Below are positions 61,065-64,000 of a stretch of 64,000 bases of DNA, in pieces. A model generated the notes under the pieces. That model was not told the DNA's origin. It ran no database searches and was given only the letters and a program-made list of their open reading frames with translations. The first letter of the stretch is position 1. Each line of letters starts with the position of its first letter. This DNA is from an uncultured Paracoccaceae bacterium (lineage in GTDB: Bacteria; Pseudomonadota; Alphaproteobacteria; Rhodobacterales; Rhodobacteraceae): positions 88,129 to 152,128 of the forward strand of contig CANLSM010000008.1 in the NCBI GenBank assembly GCA_947493745.1, given 5' to 3'. Position numbers and translations under genes: made by a program.

Positions 61065-62744
61065 ATGCGCTTGCGGATCAGGGGATTTGAGATCGCGGCT
61101 ACAGCGGTTGTGGCCCTGTGCCTGATCCCGGTTACCGCCGTCGTCCTCGCCGCCCTCGGCGGAGGCGGCGAAAGCTGGTCCACTCTGGCCGCGACCGTGC
61201 TTCCACGGTACGGCTGGACAACCCTGCAGCTTGTCCTGATGGTCGCGGTCGGCACCTGCATTATCGGCACCGGCACGGCGTGGCTGGTCACCACCTGCCG
61301 TTTTCCCGGCGTTCGCATTCTTGAAGTAGCCCTTGCGCTGCCATTGGCCTTTCCGGCCTATGTGCTGGCCTACGCCTATACCGATCTGCTGGATCATCCG
61401 GGGCCGGTCCAGTCCTGGCTGCGTGCCGTCACCGGCTGGGGGCCGCGGGACTACTGGTTCCCGGAAATCCGTTCACTCGGCGGTGCGGTCGCGATGCTCA
61501 TGCTGGTGCTTTTTCCTTATGTTTATCTGCTCGCGCGGGCGAGCTTCCTGCAACAGTCCCATGGCGGATATCTGGCTGCGCGGGTGCTGGGCGAGCCCCC
61601 ATGGCGCGCCTTTATGCGTGTCAGCCTGCCGATGGCGCGCCCGGCCATCGCCGGAGGGGTGATCCTGACCATGATGGAGACGATTGCGGATTATGGAACG
61701 GTTGCACATTTCTCCGTCCAGACCTTTGCGACGGGGCTCTATCAGGCGTGGTTCTCGATGGGCGACCGGGCAGCCGCAGCGCAATTGTCGCTTTGTCTCT
61801 TGAGCGTCGCGCTTCTTCTGGCGTTTCTTGAGCGGGCGCAGAGGGGCTCCGCCAAGCGCTATCCGCCGCGAGGAAACAATGCGCCGCTCACGCCGCATGA
61901 TCTGACCGGCTGGCGCGCGCTGGGGGCCTTTCTCGCCTGCTTTTTGCCGGTGTTTCTGGGCTTCCTGCTGCCGACCGGGTTGCTGATCCAGATGGCCATG
62001 GAGGCCGATCAGGGGCTGCTGTCGCGCCGCTATCTGACATTCATGCGAAACTCGCTGACATTGGCATCTGTGGCCGCTGTCGTGACGCTTCTTGCGGCGA
62101 TGATGCTGGCTTTCTCCGCCCGGCTCAGACCGTCGCGCCCCGCACGCGCCACCATCCTGCTAGCCGGCCTCGGCTATGCAGTGCCCGGAGGGGTGATTGC
62201 AGTAGGACTGCTGGTGCCATTTGCGGCCTTCGACAATGCGTTTGACGGCCTGATGCGCAGATATTTCGGGATATCAACCGGGCTTCTGATCACCGGCTCC
62301 ATCTGGCTGATGGTTCTGGCCTATATGGTCCGGTTCATGGCCGCAGCACTCAACGCCTTCGAGAGCGGCCTGTCGACCCTCAACCCAAATATCGACGCGG
62401 CTGCCCGAACCCTGGGTACGCGTCCTTCGGGGTTGCTGAAAAAGATACATGTACCAGTGTTGAAGACGAGCCTTCTGACAGCCCTGCTGATCGTTTTCGT
62501 CGACGTGATGAAGGAACTCCCCGCGACACTGATCCTGCGCCCGTTCAATTTCGACACGCTTGCGGTGCAGGCCCACAGACTGGCCTCCGACGAGCGTCTG
62601 ACCCAGGCCGCCGTGCCCTCCCTGGTGATCATGTCCTTCGGCATCCTGCCTGTCGTGCTGCTTTGCCGGATGATTGCAAAGTCGAGCACACAATCACAAC
62701 TCACTGATGTCCTTCCCGCAGATCGACCACAAGAGGGCAAATAA
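61065..62744 (+). CDS. Iron-type ABC transporter permease (FbpB-like)
   Basis: A 559-residue fused permease with about 12 helices and two BPD_transp_1 domains. The ATPase-contact EAA loops are EPPWRAFMRVSLPMARPAI (about 172-190) and, in the second half, LGTRPSGLLKKIHVPVLKTSLL (about 450-471). The plan matches FbpB/AfuB ferric-iron permeases (for example VDVMKELPATLILRPFNFDTLAV at about 484-506, a conserved FbpB segment). No periplasmic binding protein or ATPase gene adjoins, so it must work with proteins encoded elsewhere. A tRNA gene fragment begins 42 bp past its stop. Confidence 0.92.
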   Translation: MRLRIRGFEIAATAVVALCLIPVTAVVLAALGGGGESWSTLAATVLPRYGWTTLQLVLMVAVGTCIIGTGTAWLVTTCRFPGVRILEVALALPLAFPAYVLAYAYTDLLDHPGPVQSWLRAVTGWGPRDYWFPEIRSLGGAVAMLMLVLFPYVYLLARASFLQQSHGGYLAARVLGEPPWRAFMRVSLPMARPAIAGGVILTMMETIADYGTVAHFSVQTFATGLYQAWFSMGDRAAAAQLSLCLLSVALLLAFLERAQRGSAKRYPPRGNNAPLTPHDLTGWRALGAFLACFLPVFLGFLLPTGLLIQMAMEADQGLLSRRYLTFMRNSLTLASVAAVVTLLAAMMLAFSARLRPSRPARATILLAGLGYAVPGGVIAVGLLVPFAAFDNAFDGLMRRYFGISTGLLITGSIWLMVLAYMVRFMAAALNAFESGLSTLNPNIDAAARTLGTRPSGLLKKIHVPVLKTSLLTALLIVFVDVMKELPATLILRPFNFDTLAVQAHRLASDERLTQAAVPSLVIMSFGILPVVLLCRMIAKSSTQSQLTDVLPADRPQEGK

Positions 62745-62748
62745 CATC

Positions 62749-62777
62749 TTGAAGGCCAGCCCGGTTCGGTCTATCAC
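62749..62777 (+). promoter_or_regulatory. Predicted promoter of the tRNA-Thr gene
   Basis: TTGAAG (62749-62754), a 17-base spacer and TATCAC (62772-62777) lie 9 bases before the first tRNA base. Spacing is ideal, and the placement shows that the tRNA's own promoter is still present on the left of the insertion. Confidence 0.55.
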
Positions 62778-62786
62778 GCCTCCGGC

Positions 62787-62824
62787 GTCCCTATAGCTCA
62801 GCTGGTAGAGCAACTGATTTGTAA
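62787..62824 (+). tRNA. tRNA-Thr(UGU) 5' fragment, broken at the anticodon loop
   Basis: The 5' half of a threonine tRNA is intact: acceptor strand GTCCCTA (62787-62793), TA, D-stem GCTC/GAGC around loop AGCTGGTA, anticodon 5' strand ACTGA (62813-62817) and loop TTTGTAA with anticodon TGT at 62820-62822. After 62824 the expected TCAGT is replaced by TTACA; no variable loop, T-arm (GGTTCGA) or acceptor 3' strand TAGGGAC follows. The break point coincides with the anticodon loop, a known crossover position of tyrosine integrases, and an integrase gene starts 127 bases further on. The fragment cannot make a working tRNA as it stands. Confidence 0.85.
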
Positions 62825-62918
62825 TTACATTTCGGGTGGTTCATCAGACACGAGCACACTATTTTAAACAATAAAAACAATGGTTATGGTTGATCAGAGT
62901 TGATCGTGCCGTCTAAAA

Positions 62919-62942
62919 CAATTGCACATCCAATTGCACATG
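62919..62942 (+). repeat. 12-bp tandem repeat upstream of the integrase
   Basis: CAATTGCACATC is followed directly by CAATTGCACATG (11 of 12 identical). It sits between the broken tRNA and the integrase start and may be a pair of integrase arm-binding sites or a regulatory repeat. The second copy includes one of the possible integrase start codons. Confidence 0.5.
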
Positions 62943-62951
62943 GACGGTCTC

Positions 62952-63962
62952 ATGGCGACCCAAGAAGTCAAGTTTACGAAGGCAAATCTCGACCGCATTC
63001 CGCACCCGGAAAGTGGCCGTGAGCGGTATCGCGACCGCCGTTTCGATAACCTTTATCTCGAAGTAACGACGAAATCGAAGACGTGGCGATACCGGAAATT
63101 TACGAAGGGTCGCAACATCACGAAGACGCTGGGGACATGGCCCAAGATGGATTATTCCGTTGCGCTGCGCCAAGTCGATGCGTTGGACGCCTCGGTTGCG
63201 AATGATACCCCGGTGATCACCAAAGAGATCACTTTGCGGGAGGCCTTGGATCGCCACGCACGTAACCCCGTCGATCCCCGGACCAAGCGGAAAAGCGAAA
63301 ACACGATCTACGACTATGAGAATACCATCGTCGTCAACGTGCCAGACTGGCTCGACAAACCAATCCACAAGATCACAAGAGCGATGGTCAACGAGCGTAT
63401 AAGGCAGTTATCGAACAAACCAACGACCGCCACGAAACTGCTGCGCATCCTTTCCGCAATATATGGAAACGAACTCGCTATCCGCGATGACTTTGATCAT
63501 GACCCGACCTACCGTGTGAAAGCATACACCCAAGAGGGCGGTGATCTTCTATTCGACATTGAGAAGCCTTGGCCAGCTATAGGCCTGATCGCCGGTGTGG
63601 ATTCGTCGCGTGAGCGCGCAATGTGGGGCGTCATGCTGTTTTCAGGCATTCGGATGGGCAACGTGCGGCATATTGAGTGGGATCACCTTGACCTCGACGC
63701 GAAGCAGCTAACCATTCCAAAGTTAAAGAATGGGCAGCGCCGGACGTTCCCAATGTCTGACCTTGCCTTAGCGGCATTGGATTCTGTTCCCAAAATTCAC
63801 GACCGCTGGGTGTTTGCATCCGCAACCAAGAATACGCCAATGGCAAACCTTCGCGCTCTGGGCGACCCAAAGACGTGGCGCCCACACGATACACGTAGGC
63901 TTTTCACGACGGCTGTTGAAAAGTGTCCGTTGTCAGGGTTTTTGGAACCAATGGCGGCTTAA
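62952..63962 (+). CDS. Tyrosine-type integrase, C-terminally truncated
   Basis: A 336-residue integrase of the tRNA-targeting phage/island type. The N-terminus (MATQEVKFTKANLDRIPHPE) is an arm-binding domain, residues about 95-175 a SAM-like core-binding domain, and residues about 190-336 the catalytic domain. The first catalytic Arg is in MLFSGIRMGNVRHIEWDHLDL (about 233-253) and the HxxR box is RPHDTRRLFTTAVE (about 310-323). After this the protein ends with CPLSGFLEPMAA, without the final His/Trp and the nucleophilic Tyr, so it should be inactive. Starts at 62922 and 62940 are possible. Base composition and codon use are AT-richer than the neighbours, in keeping with a mobile element. Confidence 0.85.
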   Translation: MATQEVKFTKANLDRIPHPESGRERYRDRRFDNLYLEVTTKSKTWRYRKFTKGRNITKTLGTWPKMDYSVALRQVDALDASVANDTPVITKEITLREALDRHARNPVDPRTKRKSENTIYDYENTIVVNVPDWLDKPIHKITRAMVNERIRQLSNKPTTATKLLRILSAIYGNELAIRDDFDHDPTYRVKAYTQEGGDLLFDIEKPWPAIGLIAGVDSSRERAMWGVMLFSGIRMGNVRHIEWDHLDLDAKQLTIPKLKNGQRRTFPMSDLALAALDSVPKIHDRWVFASATKNTPMANLRALGDPKTWRPHDTRRLFTTAVEKCPLSGFLEPMAA

Positions 63963-64000
63963 ACTAAGAGAGAGTTTGGCTCATCTTGTTGGTTTGATTA
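63913..64000. mobile_element. Possible insertion-sequence end or rearranged junction
   Basis: Similarity to integrases stops at about 63915, after TTAVE, and the remaining bases to the window edge read as unrelated sequence (GTGTCCGTTGTCAGGG onwards). An insertion sequence cutting the integrase is the simplest explanation, but no transposase or terminal repeat can be seen in the 88 bases available. Confidence 0.35.

Noticed and set aside
62787..63200. Group I intron inside the tRNA anticodon loop
   Set aside because: No 3' exon (T-arm, acceptor strand) follows, no intron core elements were seen, and an integrase gene begins within 130 bases.

Overview
This 64 kb window is a high-GC alphaproteobacterial chromosome, most likely from the Rhodobacteraceae/Roseobacteraceae. 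The evidence is gene content and order: a ppiD-trpE...trpGDC-moaC-moeA-lexA block; the reversed rpsB-tsf-pyrH-frr-uppS-cdsA-dxr-rseP-bamA-ompH-fabZ-lpxA-lpxI-lpxB envelope block; the CtrA-pathway phosphotransferase ChpT; TrgA, DUF3553, DUF6134 and PAS_5 proteins; an AcuI-type acryloyl-CoA reductase; ornithine-lipid genes olsB/olsA; and an alphaproteobacterial SOS box (GAAC-N7-GAAC) at lexA. Genes are tightly packed and no stretch over 300 bases lacks a gene.

Region by region. 1-1292 (+): end of a DUF6134 gene and an SDR gene. 1283-7843 (-): one operon with photolyase, flavin oxidoreductase, DUF1365, cyclopropane-synthase-like methyltransferase, TrgA and an MFS transporter. It is preceded by TGATCC-N18-TAAATA, which matches the RpoE/ChrR singlet-oxygen promoter known from Rhodobacter; the flavoprotein and methyltransferase are candidates for furan fatty acid synthesis. 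7954-11661 (-): class V aminotransferase, AcuI-like reductase, then a DUF1326/DUF2182 pair with Cys- and Met-rich metal-binding features. 11745-14061 (+): FadR-type regulator with two matching operators, aldo/keto reductase, gamma-glutamylcyclotransferase-like protein. 14058-16737 (-): secreted esterase and an ABC-F ATPase. 16837-27900: aminotransferase, PpiD, tryptophan genes split by a divergent polysaccharide deacetylase gene, molybdopterin genes and lexA. 27894-33381: comEC, gltX, gltA, a YbaK-type deacylase. 33371-47078 (-): lipid A, outer-membrane assembly, isoprenoid/phospholipid precursor and translation genes.

47241-48271 (-) holds the most unusual pair: a secreted protein ending in 48 consecutive aspartates and, just downstream, a membrane-anchored LuxR-type regulator. 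48455-56718 carries a divergent ThiE-like protein, olsBA (with a full CtrA box upstream), DUF3553, ChpT, gamma-carbonic anhydrase, gmk, yicC, a PAS_5 protein (two near-CtrA boxes upstream), serB and class II DAHP synthase. 56897-62744: GlxA-type regulator, thiolase, SDR, PQQ-type sugar dehydrogenase and an orphan iron-type ABC permease.

At the right edge a tRNA-Thr(UGU) gene is cut at its anticodon loop and followed by an AT-richer tyrosine integrase that itself ends before its catalytic tyrosine. This is the border of an integrated, apparently damaged mobile element continuing beyond the window.
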